Source of the DNA: Acidimicrobiia bacterium
GTDB taxonomy: Bacteria > Actinomycetota > Acidimicrobiia > Spongiisociales > SHLN01
DNA length: 5,113 bases
Reading direction: 5' to 3'
NCBI GenBank assembly: GCA_030624805.1
Contig: JAUXJL010000178.1
Coordinates: 1-5,113 of the forward strand
Below the pieces are notes generated by a model. That model saw only the letters and a list, made by a program, of their open reading frames with translations, ran no database searches and was not told the DNA's origin. Every line of letters starts with the position of its first letter. Positions within the stretch are counted from its first letter, which is position 1. Below, one piece after another: positions 1-5,113 of the stretch. The position numbers and the translations under genes were made by a program.

Positions 1-74
1 ACTGCGAAGCCATCACTAATGGCCTCAGAGAAGTGGGTGCGACGCTCCGCGAATGCTGATGAGTCGAATTCCAT
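1..74 (-). CDS. Xaa-Pro aminopeptidase (M24B, aminopeptidase P-like), N-terminal fragment
   Basis: A minus-strand ATG at 74-72 opens a frame that stays open to the left edge, giving 24 complete codons: MEFDSSAFAERRTHF, then SEAISDGFA. The pattern FAxRR, then about seven residues, then a short hydrophobic-Asp-Gly-x-Ala stretch is the usual opening of the aminopeptidase P N-terminal domain, which precedes the dimetal 'pita-bread' peptidase domain. Family members remove an N-terminal residue that precedes proline and are cytoplasmic. The catalytic domain lies outside the window, so the metal ligands cannot be checked. The start lies 24 nt after the last codon of the decayed gene at 99-573 on the same strand, so the two were probably one transcript. 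No strong ribosome-binding site is seen just upstream; a GGAG lies about 30 nt away. Only 24 residues support the family call, so other M24 or AMP_N-type proteins remain possible. Confidence 0.6.
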   Translation of the reverse strand, partial: MEFDSSAFAERRTHFSEAISDGFA

Positions 75-98
75 GCGGCCAGCGTACCCGACCGAACC

Positions 99-573
99 TC
101 ACTCCTCTTGAAGCTCAGCCAGGCGGGCTTTCAGCTTCTGTAGCTGCCGCTGTTTCTCCTTCAATCCAAGAGACTCGGCCATTTGTCGATGCATCTGGTG
201 GAGTTACCGCGGCTCAATGCCGCCTCCCCGACCGGTTTGACCGAGGCAGTGGCACTGGACGAGTCTCACGATGCTGAAGGATCTCGGCCTCCAGGTGGTC
301 GCCGTGCCGTGCGAGCTGGTCGGCGCTGAGGTTGTCGGGAAACATCTCCCGGAGTCGGGAAACATCTCCCGGGCCCGGCTTGCCTCGGGGCGAAGAGCAT
401 CTGCCGGTCTGACAGCCTGGCACGGATTGCATAATCGTCGGCCGAGGTGGCCACAGCTCCTCCTGAACTGAGGCCAACTCGGCCAGCAGATCATCGAGGG
501 ATCGTGGCTCGACCAGGACCCAAGTATTGCAGTCCGCGGCTGGTGGACAGCGGGCCGCTAGCGTTTCAGCCAT
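99..573 (-). pseudogene. Decayed gene for a small helical/coiled-coil protein of unknown function
   Basis: Protein-like sequence runs through this segment but switches frame repeatedly. Reading leftwards: the frame containing SLDDLLAELASVQEEL holds to about 454. The next frame reads ATSADDYAIRARLSDR to about 402. A third reads DALRPEASRAREMFPD to 354. A return to the first frame reads NLSADQLARHGDHLEAEILQ to about 265. The third frame then resumes as GQTGRGGGIEPR to 207, a TAA follows at 206-204, and the same frame continues LHQMHRQMAESLGLKEKQ and on to a TGA at 101-99. The lesions are two 1-nt deletions (about 453 and 402), the 20-bp tandem duplication at 334-373, a further indel between about 265 and 235, and the TAA, which a single T-to-A change from a Leu TTA codon could explain. 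The restored product would be about 130 residues, acidic and helical at the N-terminus, with a Gly-rich linker and a basic coiled-coil C-terminus. I know of no characterised function. The style recalls small uncharacterised actinobacterial helical proteins (from memory, unverified). The original start is uncertain: ATG 573 shares a CCATGG with the divergent gene, and convincing protein sequence begins near 513. Confidence 0.72.
334..373. repeat. 20-bp perfect-register tandem duplication
   Basis: Positions 334-353 and 354-373 are two adjacent copies of a 20-bp unit (GTCGGGAAACATCTCCCGGR), differing only at the last base (A in the first copy, G in the second). Each copy contains a 5-bp inverted repeat, CGGGA and TCCCG, around a 6-nt loop. 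Twenty is not a multiple of three. On the minus strand both copies encode REMFPD, but in different frames, and removing one copy joins RAREMFPD directly to NLSADQL in a single frame. It therefore reads as a recent slippage or duplication event that helped to break the minus-strand gene, and not as a regulatory iteron or CRISPR. Confidence 0.85.
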
Positions 574-886
574 GGCGGACACACCTGATATTCCGATCCC
601 CGATAGCACCGAAGGCGTTGGCATTCCCAGCGGTGGGCCGGCCTCCAAACCCGGCAGAACCTTCACCATTCCGTGGCGCCTCGTGGCGGCATTGACGGTG
701 TTCAGCATCATCGTCATCTTTGCGCTTCAGAACACCGACTCCGTCGACGTCAACTTCCTGCTCTGGGACTTCGGCATCCCGCTCATCGTCGTGATCACGG
801 CCACGATGGTTCTGTCCGTTGTGTTCGGGGACATGATCGACTGGTGGTGGAAGCGCCGGAAGAAGAAACGTAAGGGCCAGGACTGA
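572..886 (+). CDS. LapA-domain small integral membrane protein
   Basis: This encodes 104 residues. Residues 1-34 form a Pro/Gly-rich, probably cytoplasmic N-terminus. A first membrane helix spans about 35-53 (WRLVAALTVFSIIVIFALQN). It is followed by the short polar loop NTDSVDVNFLLWDF, a second helix at about 69-90 starting at the IPL of GIPLIVV, and a very basic tail (WWWKRRKKKRKGQD). The FALQNTxxVxVxFLLWxxxxPL core is the signature of LapA (DUF1049) proteins, whose best-studied enterobacterial member helps assemble lipopolysaccharide. In Gram-positive relatives the role is unclear, so only the domain is assigned. The basic tail suggests a cytoplasmic C-terminus by the positive-inside rule. 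ATG 572 is preferred over an in-frame TTG at 527 because the extra 15 residues lie inside the antisense pseudogene and look unlike protein. No good Shine-Dalgarno sequence is visible. The next gene starts 13 nt downstream on the same strand. Confidence 0.85.
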   Translation: MADTPDIPIPDSTEGVGIPSGGPASKPGRTFTIPWRLVAALTVFSIIVIFALQNTDSVDVNFLLWDFGIPLIVVITATMVLSVVFGDMIDWWWKRRKKKRKGQD

Positions 887-899
887 ACCTCGACCAATA

Positions 900-1298
900 A
901 TGGATCGCGCAGCCGAGCTCTTCGGCCTCCTCCGGTCCCTCGATCTGCCTCTCGGCGACTACGCAATATTCGGAAGCGGACCGCTGATCGTGCGGGCGAT
1001 TATTGAAGCCACCAACGACCTCGACATCATCACCCGCGGTGACACGTGGCGACGGCTTCAGGAACTCGGCAATGTCACCGAGTTTGACGACGGCAGCCTT
1101 CGGGTGGACATGTTTGAGGATCGCCTCACGTTCGGAAACTCGTGGAAATACGGCGCGTTTGAATTCAACGAGCTCATCGACACAGCCGAAGTCATCGAGG
1201 GACTTCCTTTCGTGCGCCTCGAACATGTCGTCGCCTACAAGCGTGCGGCGGGACGCCCGAAGGACCTCGAGCACCTCGAGAAGCTGGCGGAGAACTAG
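900..1298 (+). CDS. Small stand-alone nucleotidyltransferase-fold protein (MNT/AbiEii-like superfamily)
   Basis: This encodes 132 residues and is soluble. The nucleotidyltransferase signature is visible: a Gly-Ser pair at 25-26 (YAIFGSGPL), then D40-x-D42 (NDLDIITRG) after 13 residues, as in the hG[GS]x(9-13)DhD pattern of polymerase-beta-type enzymes. A candidate third carboxylate is D70 in LRVDMF. The C-terminal part LPFVRLEHVVAYKRAAGRPK (102-121), followed by Asp122, matches the conserved Lys plus GRPKD ending of minimal nucleotidyltransferases. Such proteins transfer a nucleotide to RNA, protein or small molecules. Some act as toxins (AbiEii) or as antitoxins to HEPN ribonucleases (MNT), but no HEPN or AbiEi-like partner is nearby. 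It starts 13 nt after the LapA-domain gene, suggesting cotranscription and possibly translational coupling; the ribosome-binding site is weak (AGGAC overlapping the end of the previous gene). The substrate is unknown and the fold assignment is fairly secure. Confidence 0.75.
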   Translation: MDRAAELFGLLRSLDLPLGDYAIFGSGPLIVRAIIEATNDLDIITRGDTWRRLQELGNVTEFDDGSLRVDMFEDRLTFGNSWKYGAFEFNELIDTAEVIEGLPFVRLEHVVAYKRAAGRPKDLEHLEKLAEN

Positions 1299-1542
1299 AC
1301 CGGCGCCGCACCCGGCCTCCCGGCGGAACAGCTCGTATCGGGCAGTAGGTGGCAACAATGGATGGCCGATGAAGTTGTCACCTCGCACGCCCAGGTCGGG
1401 CGGTGCACCGGGAAACCTGCCCCGGCAGCACGCTCACGAAAACCCGCTCAAAGCCCTGCCCGCCACAGCGGGCTGAGCCAAACGCCATCGGTCCGAACCC
1501 ACAAGCGAGCTGGTGTGCCGTGGTCCTGTCGCTGGTGACCGG
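1299..1542. other. Convergent intergenic spacer with GC-rich hairpins
   Basis: These 244 bp lie between the stop of the nucleotidyltransferase gene (plus strand) and the stop of argH (minus strand). No convincing protein or tRNA was found in it on either strand. Two inverted repeats stand out. At 1403-1431, GTGC pairs with GCAC and CCGGG with CCCGG around an 8-nt loop, with a small internal loop between the two stems. At 1458-1473, GCCCGC pairs with GCGGGC around a CACA tetraloop. Terminators of both converging genes would be expected here. Confidence 0.45.
1458..1473 (-). terminator. Possible argGH terminator hairpin
   Basis: A perfect 6-bp GC stem with a 4-nt loop lies about 70 nt past the argH stop codon. 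On the minus strand it is followed by CAGGGCTTTGAGCGGGTTTT, which has short T runs but no continuous T tract. It is therefore at best a weak intrinsic terminator; high-GC actinobacteria often use such T-poor hairpins. It could equally serve the converging plus-strand pair. Confidence 0.3.
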
Positions 1543-2865
1543 TCAGGCGGCGAGAGCCTCACACGCCGAGCGCAGCCGGGACGCTTCCTCAGCAACCGAA
1601 GGGCGACGACGGGCCGATTCGCCAACGGTGAGCCCATCGGCCGGCGTGAGCAGCGGGTGAGCAGCCGCGAGTTGCTCAGCAGTTGCGTCGCCCAACCCGA
1701 CGTCTTGAAGGCTCGAAACCAGACGACCGATCGCCTCATGGGCCTCCCGAAACGGAACTCCTCTGACAACGAGAGCCTCTGCTACGTCGAGGGCCACGGT
1801 CTCGTCGGCCGGTTCGGGAGGATGGAATTGAGCAGTGTCAAGCATTCCGCCCAGAGCCGGGAGAGCACCGGCCAACGTGTCGTCGGCGTGGAAGACGGCT
1901 CGTTTGTCCTCTTGCAGATCCCGGTTGTAGGCGAGGGGTGTGCCCTTCTGGATGCCGAGCAAGGTTGCGACATCGGCTGCCACGGCGGCACTCTTGCCGC
2001 GGGCCAGTTCGGCGATGTCGGGGTTCTTCTTCTGCGGAAGGGCCGAGGACCCGGTGGAATACGAGTCGTCGAGCGTAACCCAGCCGAATTCGGACGTTGA
2101 CCACAGCACAACATCCTCGGCTAAACGCGACAAATGGGTCATCGCTTGCGCACAACAAAACGCATACTCGGCAACAAGGTCACGGGATCCGACCGCATCA
2201 ATACTGTTGTCGAAGGTACGGGAAAACCCGAGCTTGGCGGCGGTAATCGCCGGGGTGATCGGCAGGCCACTCCCCGCGACCGCCCCCGCCCCCAACGGCG
2301 AAACATCGAGACGGCCGCCCAGGTCGGCGAAGCGCCCGGCATCGCGTAGCGCCATCCACCCGTAGGCCATCAGATGCCGACCGAGCGGAATCGGTTGGGC
2401 CTGCTGGAGGTGGGTGTAGGCCGGCACCACCATGTCGCCTACCCGGTCACTGAGGTCGGCAGTCAACGAAGCCAGGGCCACCAGATCGTGAGTTCGCTCC
2501 CGGAGGGTGCGCCGAAGGTAGAGACGGATATCGAGGGCGATCTGATCGTTGCGGGACCGTCCGGTGTGGAGCCGCCCGGCTGGTTCGCCGATCAGTTCGA
2601 ACAGTCGGCGCTCAACTGCGCTGTGCACATCCTCATCTGAATCGGTGAACTCGAAGGTGCCTCCTGCAGCCTCAGTGCCGATCGAACGTAATCCGTTCGA
2701 GATCGCTTCGACATCGTCACCGCCAAGGATGCCGACCTCGCCGAGCATGGCCACATGGGCAAGCGAACCGGCAATGTCATCCTGTAACAAGCGGCGATCC
2801 GAGTGATCAACCGTGAACCGCCACAACGCCTCCGACGGAGGCTCCGAGAATCGTCCGCCCCACAT
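1543..2865 (-). CDS. argH: Argininosuccinate lyase
   Basis: This encodes 440 residues. The cytoplasmic homotetramer splits argininosuccinate into arginine and fumarate, the last step of arginine synthesis. It belongs to the fumarase/aspartase superfamily. Visible landmarks are MWGGRFSEP at the start, HTGRSRNDQ at 100-108, THLQQAQP at 151-158 (His152 matches the conserved catalytic His), NSIDAVGSRD near 220-229, the signature loop GSSALPQKKNP at 272-282 with the catalytic serine in the GSS, and YNRDLQEDK at 313-321. The signature usually reads GSSxMPQKKNP; here Leu replaces Met, a conservative change. The protein is slightly short for the family (usually about 455-470), with the shortening apparently in the C-terminal tail, and all catalytic regions are present. 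The ATG at 2865-2863 shares one base with the argG stop (TGATG), which fixes the start and implies coupled translation from an argG-argH transcript. Confidence 0.97.
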   Translation of the reverse strand: MWGGRFSEPPSEALWRFTVDHSDRRLLQDDIAGSLAHVAMLGEVGILGGDDVEAISNGLRSIGTEAAGGTFEFTDSDEDVHSAVERRLFELIGEPAGRLHTGRSRNDQIALDIRLYLRRTLRERTHDLVALASLTADLSDRVGDMVVPAYTHLQQAQPIPLGRHLMAYGWMALRDAGRFADLGGRLDVSPLGAGAVAGSGLPITPAITAAKLGFSRTFDNSIDAVGSRDLVAEYAFCCAQAMTHLSRLAEDVVLWSTSEFGWVTLDDSYSTGSSALPQKKNPDIAELARGKSAAVAADVATLLGIQKGTPLAYNRDLQEDKRAVFHADDTLAGALPALGGMLDTAQFHPPEPADETVALDVAEALVVRGVPFREAHEAIGRLVSSLQDVGLGDATAEQLAAAHPLLTPADGLTVGESARRRPSVAEEASRLRSACEALAA

Positions 2866-4055
2866 CAGGAATCGCGTTTGGCGCGCGCCTTGAGACGCAA
2901 AGCATGCAGGCGAATGAACGCTCCGGCGTCGGCCTGGTCATAGACATCGTCGGCCTCGAAGGTGGCGTACTCCTCACGGTAGAGGGACCGATCGGACTTG
3001 CGGCCCTCCACCACCACGCTGCCCTTGTAGAGACGAATCCGAGCCGTTCCGCTCACTTCGGACTGCACGTGGTCCATCAGCTCCTGTAGCAGCTCGCGTT
3101 CGGGGGCGTACCAGAACCCGTTGTAGACGGCGGCGGCATAACCGGGGATGAGTCCATCCCGCAGCCGGAGCACTTCCCGGTCGAGAGTGAGGGACTCGAC
3201 GGCCCGGTGGGCCCAGTGGAGGATGGTTCCTCCCGGCGTCTCATACACGCCCCGGTTCTTCATGCCGATGAAGCGGTTTTCGACCAGGTCGACGCGCCCC
3301 ACGCCGTGCCGGCCTCCGATCTCGTTGAGCATGGTCAGCAAGGCGGTCGGGTCGAGCTGCTTCCCATTCACTTCGACCGGGTCACCGTTCTCGTAAGTCA
3401 CCTCGACGGTCTCGGGCTCGTCGGGTGCGTGCTCCGGATCGGCGGTCATGATGAACATCCCCGTCGGTGGCGCCACCCACGGATCCTCGAGCACGCCGCC
3501 CTCAAAACTCACGTGCAACAGATTGGCATCGGTCGAGTAGGGCTTCTCTGGCGTTGTCGGCACATCGATGCCGTGGGTACTGGCGTAGGCCTCGAGGTCG
3601 GCCCGACCCTTCATGTCCCATTCACGCCAGGGGGCAACCACTTTGATGTCGGGGTTGAGGGCCATGGCGTTCAACTCGAAGCGGACCTGATCGTTTCCCT
3701 TGCCGGTGGCACCGTGACTGATGGCATCGGCGCCGGTCTTGGCGGCCGCCTCGACGAGGCCCTTGGCGATCACAGGCCGGGCGAGCGAGGTGCCCAGCAG
3801 GTAGTAACCCTCGTATACGGCGTTGGCCCGCAGAGCAGGGAAAACGAAGTCGGAAACGAACTCGTCGACCAGGTTGTCGACGATGGCCTCCGACGCTCCG
3901 GTCGCGATGGCCTTTTTACGAGCCTCTTCTACCTCTTCGCCCTGGCCAACGTCGGCGGTGTAAGTGACCACCTCGAAGCCCCGTTCCTCAATCAGCCAGC
4001 GGAGAATGACAGAGGTGTCGAGACCTCCTGAGTATGCGAGCACGACCTTTTTCAT
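2865..4055 (-). CDS. argG: Argininosuccinate synthase
   Basis: This encodes 396 residues, the normal length for the common bacterial type. The enzyme joins citrulline and aspartate using ATP (released as AMP and pyrophosphate) to form argininosuccinate in the cytoplasm. The N-terminal PP-loop ATP-binding motif is AYSGGLDTS at 7-15. Further family landmarks are YLLGTSLARP at 85-94, GATGKGNDQVRFE at 115-127 (the citrulline/aspartate-site region), PEKPYSTDANLLHVSFEGG, and the C-terminal-domain stretch IGGRHGVGRVDLVENRFIGM. No truncation or missing motif is seen. The start at ATG 4055 gives the usual MKKVVLAYSGG opening, with no strong Shine-Dalgarno sequence just upstream. argG is the first gene of the argG-argH pair, and a promoter would be expected in the 96-bp gap upstream, but no clear -35/-10 pair or ArgR-type operator could be recognised. 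Confidence 0.98.
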   Translation of the reverse strand: MKKVVLAYSGGLDTSVILRWLIEERGFEVVTYTADVGQGEEVEEARKKAIATGASEAIVDNLVDEFVSDFVFPALRANAVYEGYYLLGTSLARPVIAKGLVEAAAKTGADAISHGATGKGNDQVRFELNAMALNPDIKVVAPWREWDMKGRADLEAYASTHGIDVPTTPEKPYSTDANLLHVSFEGGVLEDPWVAPPTGMFIMTADPEHAPDEPETVEVTYENGDPVEVNGKQLDPTALLTMLNEIGGRHGVGRVDLVENRFIGMKNRGVYETPGGTILHWAHRAVESLTLDREVLRLRDGLIPGYAAAVYNGFWYAPERELLQELMDHVQSEVSGTARIRLYKGSVVVEGRKSDRSLYREEYATFEADDVYDQADAGAFIRLHALRLKARAKRDS

Positions 4056-4151
4056 GAGGCCGACAGTCTGGCAGATTTCCCGCTTCGATCACTCGGCCGC
4101 CCGGCCGGCCGCCGACCGCTCGCGCCGAATTTGCCAACTCCCAAGCCCCGT
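4056..4151. other. Spacer upstream of argG with GC hairpin
   Basis: This 96-bp gap lies between the stop of the CCA-enzyme gene and the argG start, with both genes on the minus strand. It contains a GC-only inverted repeat at 4094-4111 (CGGCCG, 6-nt loop CCCGGC, CGGCCG) without a T tract. It could end the upstream transcript or sit in the argG leader. A TTGGCA-like hexamer is present on the minus strand near 4130-4136, but no matching -10 box was found. Too little is seen to assign a promoter or operator. Confidence 0.3.
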
Positions 4152-5113
4152 CTAAAGAGCGCCCTCGGCCACCCATCGGTCAAGCAACTCGTAGGCCTCC
4201 TCGGGCGAATAGGGGCCATGGTCAATGCGGTGCTCGAGCAACAGATCCATGGCCGCTCCTACCCGCGGTCCTGGACCGATACCCAGATACTTCATCACTT
4301 CGTTCCCATCGATTGGAGCGCGGAGACGGTCGAGCTCCTCTTGCTGGCGTAGCTCGGCAATGCGAATTTCGAGCTCGTCGATGCGACGCTGGATGGCGCG
4401 CTCGAGCTTCTCGTTGCGGGTCGTCACATCGCTGCGTACCAGGAGGTTGAGGTCGTCCAGCAGAGGGCCGGCGTCGCGCACATAACGGCGCACTGCCCGG
4501 TCGGTCCAGCCGTCCTTGAAGGTATGGGGACGCATGTGTAGGTAAACGAGCTGGTTGACATCCTCGACAATCTGTTTGGGATATTTGAGGGCCCGCAGAC
4601 GGTGGCGGGTGAGTCGAGCACCAACCACCTCGTGATGATGGAAGCTCACGAGCTTGCCGGGGCCGAACTCCCGAGTGTCGGGCTTGCCGATGTCGTGGAA
4701 CAACGCTGCCAGACGAATCTCCAGACGGGCCGGGGTCTTGTCAACCACGGCCAGCGTATGAGTCAACACGTCCTTGTGTCGATGGTGCGGATCCTGCGCG
4801 AGCGCCAGCCCCGGCAGCTCGGGCACGAATTCCATTGCCAAACCGGATTCAACGAGAGCGGACAATGCATCAGAGGGGGCTGCGGCAAGCATGAGTTTCG
4901 AAAACTCGTCGCGAATTCGCTCGGCACTAACTATGGACAACCGCCCCGCCATATCTCGAACTGCGGCGGCTGCGGTCGGATCGACCCCGAAACCAAGCGT
5001 GGCCACGAACCGGTAGAGGCGGAGCATCCGCAATGGGTCATCACCGAAGGAAATTTCGGGTGAGAGCGGTGTTCGCAGGGTCATGGATCCGAGATCGGCA
5101 AGCCCACCGGACG
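4152..5113 (-). CDS. cca: CCA-adding tRNA nucleotidyltransferase with HD domain (5' end outside window)
   Basis: The frame is open to the right edge, giving 319 visible residues. The enzyme adds or repairs the 3'-terminal CCA of tRNAs using CTP and ATP in the cytoplasm. The visible part begins SGGLADLGSMTLRTPLSPE, followed by ISFGDDPLRMLRLYRF (about 20-35), the end of the class II poly(A)-polymerase/CCA-enzyme head with its conserved DPxRhhR motif. The neck helices follow (VSAERIRDEFSKL). An HD phosphohydrolase domain is next: HRHKDVLTHT at about 110-119, LFHDIGKP at about 138-145 with the His-Asp pair, and FHHHEVVGA at about 157-165. The tail is a charged coiled coil (LERAIQRRIDELEIRIAELR) and a small C-terminal domain. 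The N-terminal catalytic section with the GGxVRD and DxD motifs is missing only because the window ends. ATG 5084 is internal, since conserved sequence continues upstream of it. Actinobacterial homologues are about 470-490 residues, so roughly 150-170 residues lie outside. Confidence 0.93.
   Translation of the reverse strand, partial: SGGLADLGSMTLRTPLSPEISFGDDPLRMLRLYRFVATLGFGVDPTAAAAVRDMAGRLSIVSAERIRDEFSKLMLAAAPSDALSALVESGLAMEFVPELPGLALAQDPHHRHKDVLTHTLAVVDKTPARLEIRLAALFHDIGKPDTREFGPGKLVSFHHHEVVGARLTRHRLRALKYPKQIVEDVNQLVYLHMRPHTFKDGWTDRAVRRYVRDAGPLLDDLNLLVRSDVTTRNEKLERAIQRRIDELEIRIAELRQQEELDRLRAPIDGNEVMKYLGIGPGPRVGAAMDLLLEHRIDHGPYSPEEAYELLDRWVAEGAL

Noticed and set aside
334..373. CRISPR array or iterons
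   Set aside because: There are only two directly abutting copies with no spacers, and the unit is explained as duplicated coding sequence.
527..571. TTG start extending the LapA-domain protein by 15 residues
   Set aside because: The extension lies inside the antisense decayed gene, looks like random Ala/Gly/Arg sequence, and the ATG at 572 gives a normal family start.
214..717. A single long minus-strand open frame that could be called as a 167-residue gene
   Set aside because: Its first 48 codons lie antisense to the LapA-domain gene. Convincing protein sequence appears only in parts of it, and between those parts the better protein sequence is in the other two frames. It is one frame of the broken gene and not an intact gene.
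900..1298. Toxin-antitoxin module (AbiE or MNT-HEPN)
   Set aside because: Only the nucleotidyltransferase is present. The upstream gene is a membrane protein and nothing follows it, so a toxin-antitoxin call is not supported.
795..1388. 197-residue minus-strand frame over the nucleotidyltransferase
   Set aside because: The plus-strand frame has recognisable motifs (Gly-Ser, DxD, GRPKD). The opposite frame has none and is a compositional shadow of GC-rich coding DNA.
1299..1542. tRNA or small RNA gene in the convergent spacer
   Set aside because: A GGTTCGGACC stretch on the minus strand recalls a T-loop, but no matching arms, anticodon stem or acceptor stem could be formed.
3207..4031. 274-residue plus-strand frame opposite argG
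   Set aside because: It lies entirely antisense to an unmistakable argininosuccinate synthase and shows no domain of its own.
4602..5063. 153-residue plus-strand frame opposite the CCA enzyme
   Set aside because: It is antisense to the conserved HD domain and has no recognisable features.
4152..5084. ATG at 5084 as the true start of the CCA enzyme
   Set aside because: Conserved family sequence (GGLADL) continues in frame upstream to the window edge and the N-terminal catalytic motifs are missing, so this Met is internal.

Overview
The window comes from a fairly GC-rich bacterial chromosome (roughly 60% GC by eye). The protein styles fit an actinobacterium, possibly an uncultured Acidimicrobiia-like lineage. 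This is inferred from the flavour of the ArgG, ArgH and CCA-enzyme sequences and from strong G/C use at third codon positions; no 16S or other taxonomic marker is present. Most of the window is ordinary housekeeping sequence, and the most unusual part is a broken gene near the left end.

Layout from left to right. (1) 1-74, minus strand: the first 24 codons of a gene that runs off the left edge, resembling the N-terminus of an M24B Xaa-Pro aminopeptidase (aminopeptidase P). (2) 99-573, minus strand: a decayed gene for a small helical, charged protein of about 130 residues. It can be reassembled by undoing two 1-nt deletions, one 20-bp tandem duplication and one further frameshift, and by reading through one in-frame TAA. 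No single open frame covers it, so a plain ORF search misses it. (3) 572-886, plus strand: a two-helix LapA-domain membrane protein. (4) 900-1298, plus strand, 13 nt downstream: a small stand-alone nucleotidyltransferase-fold protein. (5) 1299-1542: a convergent intergenic spacer with GC-rich hairpins. (6) 1543-2865 argH and 2865-4055 argG, both minus strand and overlapping by one base (TGATG junction). (7) 4056-4151: a 96-bp spacer. (8) 4152 to the right edge, minus strand: the C-terminal two thirds of a CCA-adding tRNA nucleotidyltransferase with an HD domain, its N-terminal catalytic part lying outside the window.

How the genes work together: ArgG and ArgH carry out the last two steps of arginine synthesis (citrulline + aspartate to argininosuccinate, then to arginine + fumarate) and form a translationally coupled pair transcribed argG then argH. 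The CCA enzyme finishes tRNA 3' ends and lies upstream on the same strand; whether it is cotranscribed with argGH cannot be told from the sequence. The LapA-domain gene and the nucleotidyltransferase gene probably form a separate two-gene plus-strand unit converging on argH. The pseudogene and the aminopeptidase probably formed a minus-strand unit diverging from the LapA-domain gene.

No tRNA or rRNA gene, IS element, CRISPR array, phage gene or clear defence system was seen. The nucleotidyltransferase has no visible antitoxin or HEPN partner.
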